From positions 3,872,501 to 3,936,500 of the forward strand of contig NZ_CP045354.1 of assembly GCF_009363435.1 (NCBI RefSeq): a stretch of DNA of 64,000 nt, given 5' to 3'. The notes beneath the pieces were generated by a model. The model saw only the letters and a list, made by a program, of their open reading frames with translations. It made no database searches and had not been told where the DNA came from. The stretch's first letter is position 1. Each line of letters starts with the position of its first letter. This DNA is from Labrenzia sp. THAF82 (lineage in GTDB: Bacteria > Pseudomonadota > Alphaproteobacteria > Rhizobiales > Stappiaceae). This document shows, in pieces, positions 1 to 8,867 of this stretch. Made by a program: the position numbers and the translations under genes.

Positions 1-69
1 GGCAGTGAATTCGTCGCGGATGTCGATCCTGCCTTCGGCCGAATTAAGATAGTTGGGGCGGCTGGATGA
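1..69 (+). CDS. C-terminal tail of an upstream gene, probably tssE
   Basis: Frame 1 is open from the window edge to a TGA at 67-69, while the other two plus frames stop within the first 51 bases. Its stop overlaps the ATG of tssF (66-68) in an ATGA arrangement, as expected for the preceding gene of the same operon. Only about 22 residues are visible, ending Gly-Arg-Ile-Lys-Ile-Val-Gly-Ala-Ala-Gly. TssE (gp25-like baseplate wedge protein) commonly lies directly before tssF and ends with a short beta-strand segment of this kind. The identity rests mainly on gene order; the tail alone is too short to prove it. Confidence 0.45.
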   Translation, partial: GSEFVADVDPAFGRIKIVGAAG

Positions 70-2063
70 ACCGGGAATTTCTAGATCTTTACAATCAGGA
101 GCTCACCTATCTGCGTGAACAGGGTGTCGCCTTCGCTGAGGCATATCCGGCTGTTGCAGAACGGCTTGGCGGCCTTCTGGAAGACAGATCCGATCCGATG
201 CTTTCAGGCTTGCTGGAAGGCACCGCGTTTCTGGCAGCGCGCGTCCAGTTGAAGATGAAGCACGAGTTTTCAGAGTTCACTTCCAATCTTTTTGAACAGC
301 TCTATCCAACCGCGCTTGCTCCAATACCTTCGATGGTGCTTGCCCGGGTAAAGCCAAAATACGGCGACGCGAACCTGCGCAACGGTATCAAGATCGCGCG
401 CCATGCCCCCATGGAAGCCGTTTTCCGGGAACGGAGGGGTGAAGTCAGGTGCCGTTTTACGCTGTGCGCGCCGATCACGATGACCCCTCTTGAACTTACA
501 GATGCCAAATATCTGAGTTCCGCGGCCCAAATCTCTGGTCTCGGCGCCGAAATGGCCGAAGACAAACGTGCGCGCGCAGGCCTTTCGATCACCCTCACCC
601 ACCGCATGGCGGAGGATCCTGAAAATGAGGTCTCGGCGGAAGAAGCGCAGAAGAAACCTGAATATCAGGTTGCGGGCTGCAGGATAAACGAGCTGCCGAT
701 CCGCCTGGTCGGCCCGATGGATCTTGCTGCAAAAGTGTATGAGCAGATCTTCGGACACACAATCGCGCTTTATCTGAGAACAGAAGACTCATACGGTCAG
801 GCCACCCTTCACCGGGTCCCCGTAAATGCTATCGAGCAACTCGGGTTTGATGAAGAAGACGCGCTTTTGCATAATGACCGCCGCCTTTTCGTCGGCTTCG
901 ACCACATTCGCGACTATTTCAACTTCCCGCGCAGTTTCCTGGGCTTCCGCCTCACTGGCCTGCGTCGCTATCTCGACCGGATCAATGCGAAGTCCTTTGA
1001 ACTCGTCTTCGTGTTCGACGAAGCGGAAACCCGTTTGCCTGCGCATGTCGAGCACAAGATTTTCGCTCTACACACCGCACCGGCTGTCAATCTGTTCGAA
1101 CGACAGACCGATCGCGTTCCGATCAAGAAAGGCCAGCATGAATTTGCGGTCATTGCGGACAGAACACGTCCACTGGACTACGAGGTGCACGCAGTTACAG
1201 AAGTGAATGCCCACTTCTCGGGCGGACAGAAACGGGCTGTGGAACCGCTTTATAGCGTTGCTCCCGATACCGAGAAGGCAGGACATGAGTGGTTCTACAC
1301 CATACGTCGCTTGCCGCGCAGACAGTCCTCATCGGAACTCCGGCGCATGCAGCCAAGCCCATACATTGGGACCGAGACTTTCATTTCCATTTCCAGCGGC
1401 GCTCAGGCAACGGCCCTTTTGCAAAGTGGCGACAAGCGGCTGGCGGAGCTCTCATTGAAGGTGATGGCATCGAACCGCTCGCTTGCGGCAGATCTTCCGG
1501 TCGGGTCCAATCCCGACAAGGCGGCCGTCGGCGATTTCCGCATTCTTGAGGATGTCAGCCTGAAAGTCGATTGTGTCGCCGGCCCAACCGCACCAAGGCC
1601 GCCGTTGCTGTCATACAATGAACGCCTTGGTGAAGATGGGCATTCCGGAGCAATCGCCTGGAGGCTCATCAATATCCTGGCGCTCAACCACACCGGACTG
1701 GTGCACGATGCGGCTGGAGAAGATGGAAGATCTTTCCGTGACCTTTTGAGCGTCTTTGCCCCGTTGTCTGACAACGCCTCCGACCGTCAGGCCCAGTCGG
1801 TTCGCTCAGTCTCAACCCGTCCGGTTGTTCGAAGGCTTCAGCAGAAGTCAGGCACCGGCGTTGCCAGGGGTCTGGAGATCACGATCACGCTGGATGACAA
1901 GGCATTCGAAGGAGCGAGCGCCTTTCTGATGGGAGCTGTGCTTGATCGGTTCCTTGCAGAATATGCGTCCATCAATCACTTCACCCAATGCGTAATTGCC
2001 ACCACCGAACGTGGAACGATCATGAAATGGCCGCCAAGGATCGGCGCAAAGGGGATCCTATGA
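66..2063 (+). CDS. tssF: Type VI secretion baseplate protein TssF (ImpG/VasA)
   Basis: This is a 665-residue TssF, slightly longer than the usual 580-630. TssF forms the baseplate wedge with TssG, TssE and TssK, on which the contractile TssB/C sheath is built at the inner membrane. The N-terminus carries the family signature: FLDLYNQELTYLR, then AYPAVAERLGG, then LLEGTAFLAARV, followed by a Pro-rich PTALAPIPSM segment around residues 82-91. The C-terminal part, with LINILALNHTGL and a final CVIATTERGTIMKWPPRIG, also fits the family. The ATG at 66 overlaps the preceding stop, and its own TGA overlaps the next ATG, so translation is probably coupled through the operon. No signal peptide or membrane span is present, as expected for a cytoplasmic protein. 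Confidence 0.95.
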   Translation: MNREFLDLYNQELTYLREQGVAFAEAYPAVAERLGGLLEDRSDPMLSGLLEGTAFLAARVQLKMKHEFSEFTSNLFEQLYPTALAPIPSMVLARVKPKYGDANLRNGIKIARHAPMEAVFRERRGEVRCRFTLCAPITMTPLELTDAKYLSSAAQISGLGAEMAEDKRARAGLSITLTHRMAEDPENEVSAEEAQKKPEYQVAGCRINELPIRLVGPMDLAAKVYEQIFGHTIALYLRTEDSYGQATLHRVPVNAIEQLGFDEEDALLHNDRRLFVGFDHIRDYFNFPRSFLGFRLTGLRRYLDRINAKSFELVFVFDEAETRLPAHVEHKIFALHTAPAVNLFERQTDRVPIKKGQHEFAVIADRTRPLDYEVHAVTEVNAHFSGGQKRAVEPLYSVAPDTEKAGHEWFYTIRRLPRRQSSSELRRMQPSPYIGTETFISISSGAQATALLQSGDKRLAELSLKVMASNRSLAADLPVGSNPDKAAVGDFRILEDVSLKVDCVAGPTAPRPPLLSYNERLGEDGHSGAIAWRLINILALNHTGLVHDAAGEDGRSFRDLLSVFAPLSDNASDRQAQSVRSVSTRPVVRRLQQKSGTGVARGLEITITLDDKAFEGASAFLMGAVLDRFLAEYASINHFTQCVIATTERGTIMKWPPRIGAKGIL

Positions 2064-3700
2064 GCGGCAAGGACGACAAAAGCACACGCGGGAAAAAGAA
2101 AAAGCCTGACCGGAAACCTGCCGCGGACAAGACGGTTGTTCAAATCGGGGCGCAAAAACCGGCTGATTGGCAAGCAGCCGAAGAGAGTACCGACGTTCAG
2201 CAAGATAGTGTTGAAACGCTTACGCTTGATCCCGCTGACCTGGAAACACCCTGGCCAGAAACAGCACCTGTTCACAACGAAAGCGTTTTTCAGGAAAAAA
2301 CCGAAACGCCGCGCGACGCAGCCACAGATCCTGTGTCCAATGAGCCCGATAAAACTGTCATCAGTGCAAAGCACCAGGATACTGCCAAGCCACAGGAAGA
2401 CAGCCGCGAACTGGAACAGAAATCCACCTCAGAAGATGTTCCTGACCAAAGCAATGGTGACACGGTGGAGCCGCTCGCGGCGCCGTCTGACCAACAGTCT
2501 GACCTGGACGCAGAGCCGGTCCCGAACGAAGAACCGAGAATAGAAGTTCCCGTTCAGCAGCAATATGCATCTCTTCTGGCCGCATTAAGTGCCCGTATCG
2601 AAAAACATCCTGGTGGTCATGACCTCTTGGCGGTGCTGCGTATGCTCGAGGGGCAAACCGCACCCGGCGCGCAAGCTCCGGCAGGCATGAATCCGAAGAA
2701 AAAGGCTGATGAACCCGCCCCACCCCGGATCGGAAAAAGCCGCAGATCCATGGAAGACATTGTTCGTTTTGGGCAAGATCCTTCCAGCGAATATGCTCCA
2801 TCAACGATTGAACGTGCTACGCGCGATGCTGATGGTGGACTAGTGCTGCTGGAGCGTTTCCTGGGTATGCTCGGGCCTCACGGTGCGTTGCCGGCTGCTT
2901 ATACCGACGAAGCCATCATGCGCGGCCTGCGTGGCGAGGACAGTTTTCCGCGCTTTCTCGATGTCTTCAACAATCGCTTTGTTCAGCTGTTTTATCGTGC
3001 ATGGGCCGACGCACGCCCGATTGTCCAACACGACCGACCCGACGATGACCGTTTCCTTGCCTATCTGGGAGCGCCAATCGGGATCGGTTCGCCGATTTTC
3101 CGCGACCTCGACCATATCGATGATCGCCTCAAGCTTCTTTATGCAGGCCTGACATCTGCAAAGACGAAAAGCGCCGCCCGCCTTAAGGCGCTGATCACCG
3201 GCGTTTTTGGCGTAGAAGTCGAAATTGATCAATGTGTCGGCACCTGGCTGCACCTGGACAAGGACGACCAACTCAGCCTCGGCGGTTTTGGTCCGGGGGG
3301 CGCTGGACAGTTGGGGGCAGACACGATCGTTGGTGCCAAGGTGTACAGCGTCAGTGACAAGATCCGCATAAGGATCTTCACCAGCTCCTTGGAAGAATAC
3401 CGCAAGTTTTTGCCGCCGACCCGGACAAAGCCAAATCTTTGGACTGAAAAGCTCTTCGATCTGATCGATTTTTATCTCGGTCTGGAAATTGAATACGAGA
3501 TCGAATTGGCCCTGCCCAAACGATGTGCTTCTGCGGTTCAGATGAACAGCAGCAGTTCTGCAACATTGGGGCACATTGGCTGGCTGAAGCCCCCTTCCTC
3601 GGAGGAAACAGACGAGGAAGAGTTCGAGTTTGAAGATGAGGAAATGCTGACCGACACCCGTTTCCGGCCTGTGCGCCGCCATACTACCGTCTATCAATAG
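2060..3700 (+). CDS. tssG: Type VI secretion baseplate protein TssG (ImpH/VasB) with long disordered N-terminal extension
   Basis: TssG clamps two TssF copies in the baseplate wedge. The ATG at 2060 overlaps the tssF stop (ATGA) and follows AAGGGG at good spacing, so I prefer it to the in-frame ATGs at 1988 and 2024, which lie inside tssF; this gives 546 residues. Residues from about 230 onward form the conserved domain (SMEDIVRFGQDPSSEY, then FNNRFVQLFYRAWADARP, then GAPIGIGSPIF). That part alone has the usual TssG length of about 320-350. Residues 1-228 are a charged Lys/Glu/Pro/Thr-rich tail with no predicted fold. It contains DKTVV at Thr25 and DKTVI at Thr99, and the protein ends with an acidic stretch before RPVRRHTTVYQ. 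The extension is the odd part; the family assignment is firm. Confidence 0.93.
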   Translation: MSGKDDKSTRGKKKKPDRKPAADKTVVQIGAQKPADWQAAEESTDVQQDSVETLTLDPADLETPWPETAPVHNESVFQEKTETPRDAATDPVSNEPDKTVISAKHQDTAKPQEDSRELEQKSTSEDVPDQSNGDTVEPLAAPSDQQSDLDAEPVPNEEPRIEVPVQQQYASLLAALSARIEKHPGGHDLLAVLRMLEGQTAPGAQAPAGMNPKKKADEPAPPRIGKSRRSMEDIVRFGQDPSSEYAPSTIERATRDADGGLVLLERFLGMLGPHGALPAAYTDEAIMRGLRGEDSFPRFLDVFNNRFVQLFYRAWADARPIVQHDRPDDDRFLAYLGAPIGIGSPIFRDLDHIDDRLKLLYAGLTSAKTKSAARLKALITGVFGVEVEIDQCVGTWLHLDKDDQLSLGGFGPGGAGQLGADTIVGAKVYSVSDKIRIRIFTSSLEEYRKFLPPTRTKPNLWTEKLFDLIDFYLGLEIEYEIELALPKRCASAVQMNSSSSATLGHIGWLKPPSSEETDEEEFEFEDEEMLTDTRFRPVRRHTTVYQ

Positions 3701-3725
3701 GTCTCTAATTTGAAAGGCCGATGTT

Positions 3726-6533
3726 ATGAGTGACATTCTGGTTGAAACTGTTGCCAACAAACTCACCACGGTAAGCTACGAGTGCCTGGAAAAGGCCATG
3801 CGGCTGACCAAAAGTTCCGGTCACCGGCACTTGGAAATCCTGCACTGGCTCTACTATCTGATCCGGGACGAGAATACCGATCTGACGCATATTCTCCGCC
3901 ACTACGGGATCGACCTTGGAGCTGTTCACGCGGATCTTCAGCAGGCCATTTCGGATCTCAAGATCAACCAGACCGAATTGCCATCCATGTCGGCACCTTT
4001 TCAGGAAGCGCTGGAGCGCGCCTGGTTTGAAGGGACGCTGCGCTTCGGCGACTATAAAATCCGCTCAGCTTATGTGCTGCTTGCGGTCATGGGCGACAAA
4101 AGCTCCTGGCGTCAACTTTGCAGATACTCCTCCGCCCTGGAAACGCTCAACAAGGATGAAATCATCCGTGAGTTTGAATCCATTGCAGGCGCGTCCTCTG
4201 AAACCGGTGCGCGGCCAATCGATGGGTCCGGCCCAAAGGCTGCCGCAGGTGCAGCCCCTGGCGAGGCCGCCGAGGCATCGCCGGGCAGCGGCGTCGGCGA
4301 GGATGCCCTTACCCAGTTTACGGTCGATTTCACAGCCCGTGCACGAGCTGACGAATTTGATCCCATTGTCGGACGAGATGAAGAAATCCGTCAGGTTATC
4401 GATGTTCTGATGCGCCGTCGCCAGAACAATCCAATCCTGACCGGCGAAGCCGGCGTCGGTAAAACCGCAATTGTTGAAGGTTTCGCCCAAAAAATTGTTT
4501 CGGGCGACGTCCCGCCCGCACTGCTCGGAACAAGGTTGTGCGCTCTGGATCTCGGGCTGCTGCAGGCCGGGGCTTCCATGAAGGGTGAATTCGAAAAACG
4601 CCTGCGCGCGGTCATCGATGCCGTTCATGCCTCCATTGTGCCAACCATCCTCTTCATTGATGAAGCGCATACACTTGTTGGTGCGGGCGGTGCAGCAGGA
4701 ACAGGCGATGCTGCCAACTTGTTGAAACCCGCGCTTGCCCGCGGGACACTGCGGACAGTGGCAGCCACCACCTGGTCCGAATACCGACAGCATTTTGAAA
4801 AAGACCCCGCACTGACACGTCGCTTCCAGCCGGTACAGGTGGATGAGCCGGACGAAGAGAAGTGTTTCACCATGGTGCGTGGTCTACTCGGCCCGATGGA
4901 AGACCATCATCAGGTGCGCATTCTTGACAGCGCAGTGAAAGCTGCGGTTTCCCTGTCTCGCCGCTACATCCCTGCCCGACAATTGCCTGACAAAGCAGTC
5001 AGCGTCCTGGATACGGCCTCCGCCAAGGTCAACATTTCGCAAGCAGCTCACCCTGCTCGCCTTTCTGACCTTGTCGCCAAGAAGGGTTTTCTGGAAACGG
5101 AAAAACAGGCCCTCCTGAACGATGCTGAACTTGGCCACGACGGTGCAGAGCAACTCGAAGCAATCGATGAAGCGATTGCGGACACGGAAACAGCCATCGG
5201 AGAGGTTCAGGAAGCATGGGAGAAAGAGCGCAAGCTGGTGGCCAGCATCCGCAGCCTGAATGCCGCGCTTGCCCGGCTGAAGAACGGTGAACCGGCCCCC
5301 ATGCCGGAAAGTGCTCCTGAAGAAGCTGAGAACGGCGACGCGCCTGCCCTTGTTCCCATCGACGACCTGGATCTCGACCTTGATGTCGATCTTGAGGACG
5401 AAGAAGCGATCCGGACAGCTCTCAAGGAAAATCGCGAAGCACTTGCGGAAATCCCCGAAGAGGACCGGATGGTCTTTGCCTATGTCGATGACGATGCAGT
5501 CGCCACGATCATAGCCGACTGGACCGGCATTCCTGTTGGTCGCATGGTTCAGGATGAAATGGAGACGATCCTCAGTCTCTCCGACACACTGAACAAGCGC
5601 GTGATTGGGCAGGCACATGGACTTGGCATGATTTCCAAAAGGATTGAAACCAGTCGCGCTCAACTGGGCAATCCGGACAAACCGATCGGCGTCTTCATGC
5701 TTTGCGGCCCATCCGGTGTCGGCAAGACCGAAACGGCGATTGCACTCGCTGAAGCTCTCTACGGCGGCGAAGACAACCTGATCACGATCAACATGTCGGA
5801 ATTTCAGGAAGCGCATTCAGTGTCCGGCCTGAAAGGCGCGCCTCCCGGATATGTCGGATATGGCGAAGGTGGCCGGCTGACAGAGGCCGTGCGCCGTAAG
5901 CCCTATTCCGTGGTGCTGCTGGACGAGGTGGAAAAAGCGCACCCGGACGTGCATGAAATATTCTTCCAGGTCTTCGACAAGGGCTGGATGGAAGATGGAA
6001 TGGGCCGGAAGATCGACTTCCGCAACACACTGATCCTGTTGACGTCAAACGTGGGCACGGATCAGATCATGGATGCTGCGGGCCACATACTTGACCAGCC
6101 GATTTCTGACGATCCGACTGTTGCAGCGGTTGACCCAAATGCGCCTGATCCGGAAAAACTTGCTGAAGACCTACGGCCTGCTTTGCTGGACGTTTTCCCA
6201 CCTGCTCTGCTTGGCCGTATTGTTACGATCCCCTATTTCCCGCTGTCGCCATCTGTGCTCGGCTTCATCATCAGGTTGCAGCTTAACCGCGTCGTAAAGC
6301 GTGTAAAACAGAACCAAAATGCGGAACTTGTCTATGGAGACGACGTGGTCGCGCATATCGTGTCTCTTTGCCGCGATCCTGACAGCGGTGGGCGTATGAT
6401 CGATAACATTCTGACCAACGACCTGCTGCCGAAACTCTCCAGAGCCTTCCTGACAGCCCAGATGAATGGTCAGGAAATCAAGACGGCAACAGTGCACGCA
6501 TCTGATGGAGAGCTGAGCGTCACGACAGACTGA
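3726..6533 (+). CDS. clpV: Type VI secretion AAA+ ATPase ClpV (TssH)
   Basis: ClpV is the hexameric Clp/Hsp100 ATPase that disassembles contracted TssB/TssC sheath for reuse. The 935-residue protein has a Clp N-domain (about 10-155), an Ala/Gly/Pro-rich linker, AAA1 with Walker A GEAGVGKT (240-247) and Walker B ILFIDEAH (308-315), a coiled-coil middle region, and AAA2 with Walker A GPSGVGKT (661-668) and Walker [12 protein letters not shown]. Both ATPase sites look intact. Unusual is an acidic, Pro-rich insert at about 520-562, before AAA2, that includes [16 protein letters not shown]. The gene starts 25 bp after tssG and is the last plus-strand T6SS gene here; no hcp or vgrG follows. Confidence 0.96.
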   Translation: MSDILVETVANKLTTVSYECLEKAMRLTKSSGHRHLEILHWLYYLIRDENTDLTHILRHYGIDLGAVHADLQQAISDLKINQTELPSMSAPFQEALERAWFEGTLRFGDYKIRSAYVLLAVMGDKSSWRQLCRYSSALETLNKDEIIREFESIAGASSETGARPIDGSGPKAAAGAAPGEAAEASPGSGVGEDALTQFTVDFTARARADEFDPIVGRDEEIRQVIDVLMRRRQNNPILTGEAGVGKTAIVEGFAQKIVSGDVPPALLGTRLCALDLGLLQAGASMKGEFEKRLRAVIDAVHASIVPTILFIDEAHTLVGAGGAAGTGDAANLLKPALARGTLRTVAATTWSEYRQHFEKDPALTRRFQPVQVDEPDEEKCFTMVRGLLGPMEDHHQVRILDSAVKAAVSLSRRYIPARQLPDKAVSVLDTASAKVNISQAAHPARLSDLVAKKGFLETEKQALLNDAELGHDGAEQLEAIDEAIADTETAIGEVQEAWEKERKLVASIRSLNAALARLKNGEPAPMPESAPEEAENGDAPALVPIDDLDLDLDVDLEDEEAIRTALKENREALAEIPEEDRMVFAYVDDDAVATIIADWTGIPVGRMVQDEMETILSLSDTLNKRVIGQAHGLGMISKRIETSRAQLGNPDKPIGVFMLCGPSGVGKTETAIALAEALYGGEDNLITINMSEFQEAHSVSGLKGAPPGYVGYGEGGRLTEAVRRKPYSVVLLDEVEKAHPDVHEIFFQVFDKGWMEDGMGRKIDFRNTLILLTSNVGTDQIMDAAGHILDQPISDDPTVAAVDPNAPDPEKLAEDLRPALLDVFPPALLGRIVTIPYFPLSPSVLGFIIRLQLNRVVKRVKQNQNAELVYGDDVVAHIVSLCRDPDSGGRMIDNILTNDLLPKLSRAFLTAQMNGQEIKTATVHASDGELSVTTD

Positions 6534-6611
6534 GTTGAACCAAGAACTCAATTTCACCCTGCGCTCAGCTTTTGGTTTTTGGATGATCGACGCCAGGAAG
6601 AATGGTTCACG

Positions 6612-6647
6612 GATATGCGAGACATGGGAAACTTGATCTCGCATATC
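6612..6647. repeat. Perfect 11-bp inverted repeat between clpV and the M23 gene
   Basis: Arms GATATGCGAGA (6612-6622) and TCTCGCATATC (6637-6647) flank a 14-base loop. The repeat lies in the 229-bp gap where clpV (plus) and the M23 hydrolase gene (minus) converge, so a bidirectional transcription end or RNA-stability hairpin is the natural reading. Neither side has a T-tract, so it is not a textbook intrinsic terminator. A second, imperfect stem (CGGAAAGCTG against CAGCTTCCG) lies at about 6669-6702. Confidence 0.55.
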
Positions 6648-6762
6648 TCTTGGGGCCTCGAAACTAGAGCGGAAAGCTGGATTGTTCAGTTCAGCTTCCG
6701 GGGAACACAATCCACATCAGAGTTGAAGCTCTGTGTCTTTCAAGAACTGATTGAATACGTGT

Positions 6763-8766
6763 CTATTGTACGCTCAAGATTTCGCCGACAACAGAGCGAT
6801 AGTCTTTGAGATCCTTACTCGCAACGGATTGCGGTGCGTCTGATCCGGTTTCCATTTCGAATGCGAGCGGGTCGGTCGGTTCACCGCGTTGCCGGATCTC
6901 AAAATGCAGGTGCGGACCGGTAGACAGTCCTGTCGTGCCAACATAGCCGATCAGATCTCCGGCCTGGACGACCGTCCCTTTTTCGATGCCATCCCCATAT
7001 TCGTGCATATGAGCATATCTGGTCGTAATTCCATCCTTGTGTGTGAGCTCGATGAAATTACCGTACCCTCCACGTACGTCGCGGTAAGTTACCTTTCCAG
7101 AAAACGCAGCTCGAATTGGTGTTCCCGTCGGTGCAGCCCAGTCAACACCCGCATGCAGTCTCTCCGTCTTCTTGATCGGGTGAAAACGCATGCCGAATTT
7201 TGAGGTCAAAACCCCTTTTACCGGAACAAGCATGGCGCCTGACAGGCTAACCTTTCCGCCTTCACTGACACAGGCAAATCCTCTGTTCCCAGGAGCCTTG
7301 AGCACATAACAACGCACTGACCAGTCATCGCCTCGGCGTACTCCGGCAAACAGAACCCGGCCACCGCCTCGTTTTTCGTCTCTTGGTGCATCAGTGAACA
7401 CAAGGGTAAATCGTTCATCCGGTTTGATCGCCCGTTTCAGATCTGTCGTTGGAGCCAGATAGGCGATGGCTTCACCCACGATTGAGGCCGGCACCGCATT
7501 GCGGACAGCTGTTGCATAAAGACCGTCTATCAATCGATGCGTCTTGCCGGCAGATGCCCCACCATCGCCAGCGCTTTTATCGCTCGCGATCTTTTCTTCA
7601 ACGATGGCTTTCCCGAACCAGGGGTCAGCTCCATGGACATAGCTGTCTCCATCCCGGCTCAGAGAAAATGCCGCAGTTCCAAGGTATCCATCCTTGGAAT
7701 GAAAGGATATCTGCACAGGACGGTAATAATCACCGATCCGCCCAACCTTATTTGGCATTCGCACACCACGTACGGCGATTGTATCGCCCGCGATCAAATC
7801 GCTTTTCTTGAATTCTGATTGGGCAAATTCCTGCAAGGGTTTCAAGACATCTTCATCGAAACCCTTGGCTTTTAAATAGTCCGTCAGAGAGGTTGCCTTT
7901 TCGATCCGCTCCCGGACTTCAATTCTGCTCGGCCCCTGCCCGATCGGACGCTCTGTCAAAAAGAGGTCCAATGTGTCAGTGGGTGGTTTCAGGAAAACCG
8001 GAAGATCCGTACCGCCATCACTGGTCTGGTCTTCTTCAACAACCAGTCCCTCCGTATCTTCGCCACCACCAAAATTGCCGAACTGAAAATCGGCTTCACT
8101 GCCTGGTGCACGGATCACGAGGTTCCCGTCAGCATCCAGCATCTGACTGTCGAGAACGAAGGCCGTCAGCGTGGGGACCGCAACTTTGCCGGTATTCGCA
8201 TTTGTTGGGACGGGCCGCTCAGAGAGTTCTATGCGCCTGCTTGAGGCTCCGCTGCCGAGCAACACCGGGTCTCCTGCAAGCGGAATAACGGCCGACAACG
8301 CCATATCGAAAAACGGATCTGCCGGAACATCCAGTTCGTCATCGCTTGCAACCACTGTTTCTGGGGCGGGCTGTTCTATCGGTTTGTTATCGGTTTCCGT
8401 CACTTGAACATTCTGGCCATCTGTGTCGCCCTGGACTGGCGCGTCAACACCGTCGGACAGTTCGGCAACATCGTTTCCTGGCAAATTTTCCGGCGGCGAA
8501 AACGAAATGGAACCCGAAGTGAACAAATGCGTCAAACCTCCGACAACTCCTCCGAACAGGAGAAAACCAACGGCAAGACCGGCGTAAACGAGCTTGGGTG
8601 AGGATTTTTTTTGTCGTGGTGGCGTCTTCTGAAGCGGTGCTTCCTGAGTGGCCTTCGCGGGCTCGGCTCTCTGCGCAGCTTGTGGCTTTCCCGCCGGCCG
8701 GATGATGGTCCGGTCGAATTCGGGCCTGTTGCCACCCTGATTTCGATTGTCAGGCCATTGGGCCAT
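6763..8766 (-). CDS. Membrane-anchored M23 (LytM-type) peptidoglycan endopeptidase with cytoplasmic Thr motif
   Basis: The 667-residue protein should cut peptide cross-links in peptidoglycan. The N-terminal 57 residues are polar and Pro/Lys-rich, one membrane span follows (about 59-83), and the remainder would be periplasmic. The first half after the span is low-complexity and acidic. A LysM/OapA-like segment follows (SDLIAGDTIAVRG), then the catalytic M23 domain with HAGVD (His538, Asp542), YAHM (His586) and GPHLHFE (His619, His621): all zinc and catalytic residues are present. The cytoplasmic tail contains DRTIIRP (18-24), resembling the phosphothreonine region of Agrobacterium TssL. The ATG follows AAGGAAGG at short spacing. 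The gene converges on clpV and is the last of six minus-strand genes. A role in opening the wall for the secretion machine is inferred. Confidence 0.88.
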   Translation of the reverse strand: MAQWPDNRNQGGNRPEFDRTIIRPAGKPQAAQRAEPAKATQEAPLQKTPPRQKKSSPKLVYAGLAVGFLLFGGVVGGLTHLFTSGSISFSPPENLPGNDVAELSDGVDAPVQGDTDGQNVQVTETDNKPIEQPAPETVVASDDELDVPADPFFDMALSAVIPLAGDPVLLGSGASSRRIELSERPVPTNANTGKVAVPTLTAFVLDSQMLDADGNLVIRAPGSEADFQFGNFGGGEDTEGLVVEEDQTSDGGTDLPVFLKPPTDTLDLFLTERPIGQGPSRIEVRERIEKATSLTDYLKAKGFDEDVLKPLQEFAQSEFKKSDLIAGDTIAVRGVRMPNKVGRIGDYYRPVQISFHSKDGYLGTAAFSLSRDGDSYVHGADPWFGKAIVEEKIASDKSAGDGGASAGKTHRLIDGLYATAVRNAVPASIVGEAIAYLAPTTDLKRAIKPDERFTLVFTDAPRDEKRGGGRVLFAGVRRGDDWSVRCYVLKAPGNRGFACVSEGGKVSLSGAMLVPVKGVLTSKFGMRFHPIKKTERLHAGVDWAAPTGTPIRAAFSGKVTYRDVRGGYGNFIELTHKDGITTRYAHMHEYGDGIEKGTVVQAGDLIGYVGTTGLSTGPHLHFEIRQRGEPTDPLAFEMETGSDAPQSVASKDLKDYRSVVGEILSVQ

Positions 8767-8867
8767 ACCGCCTTCCTTGCTCCCTCATGGTTCCATTGGA
8801 ACCACCAAGTCTGAACAGTTTGATCATGCCGGATCGCAAGTTAGGATGCAAAGGCTGAAAATAGTCG

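Noticed and set aside
2840..3769. 309-codon minus-strand frame opposite tssG
   Set aside because: Covers the conserved TssG domain on the other strand and even its 3' end; no start signal.
4884..5816. 310-codon minus-strand frame inside clpV
   Set aside because: Antisense to the ClpV middle region and second ATPase domain; composition shadow only.
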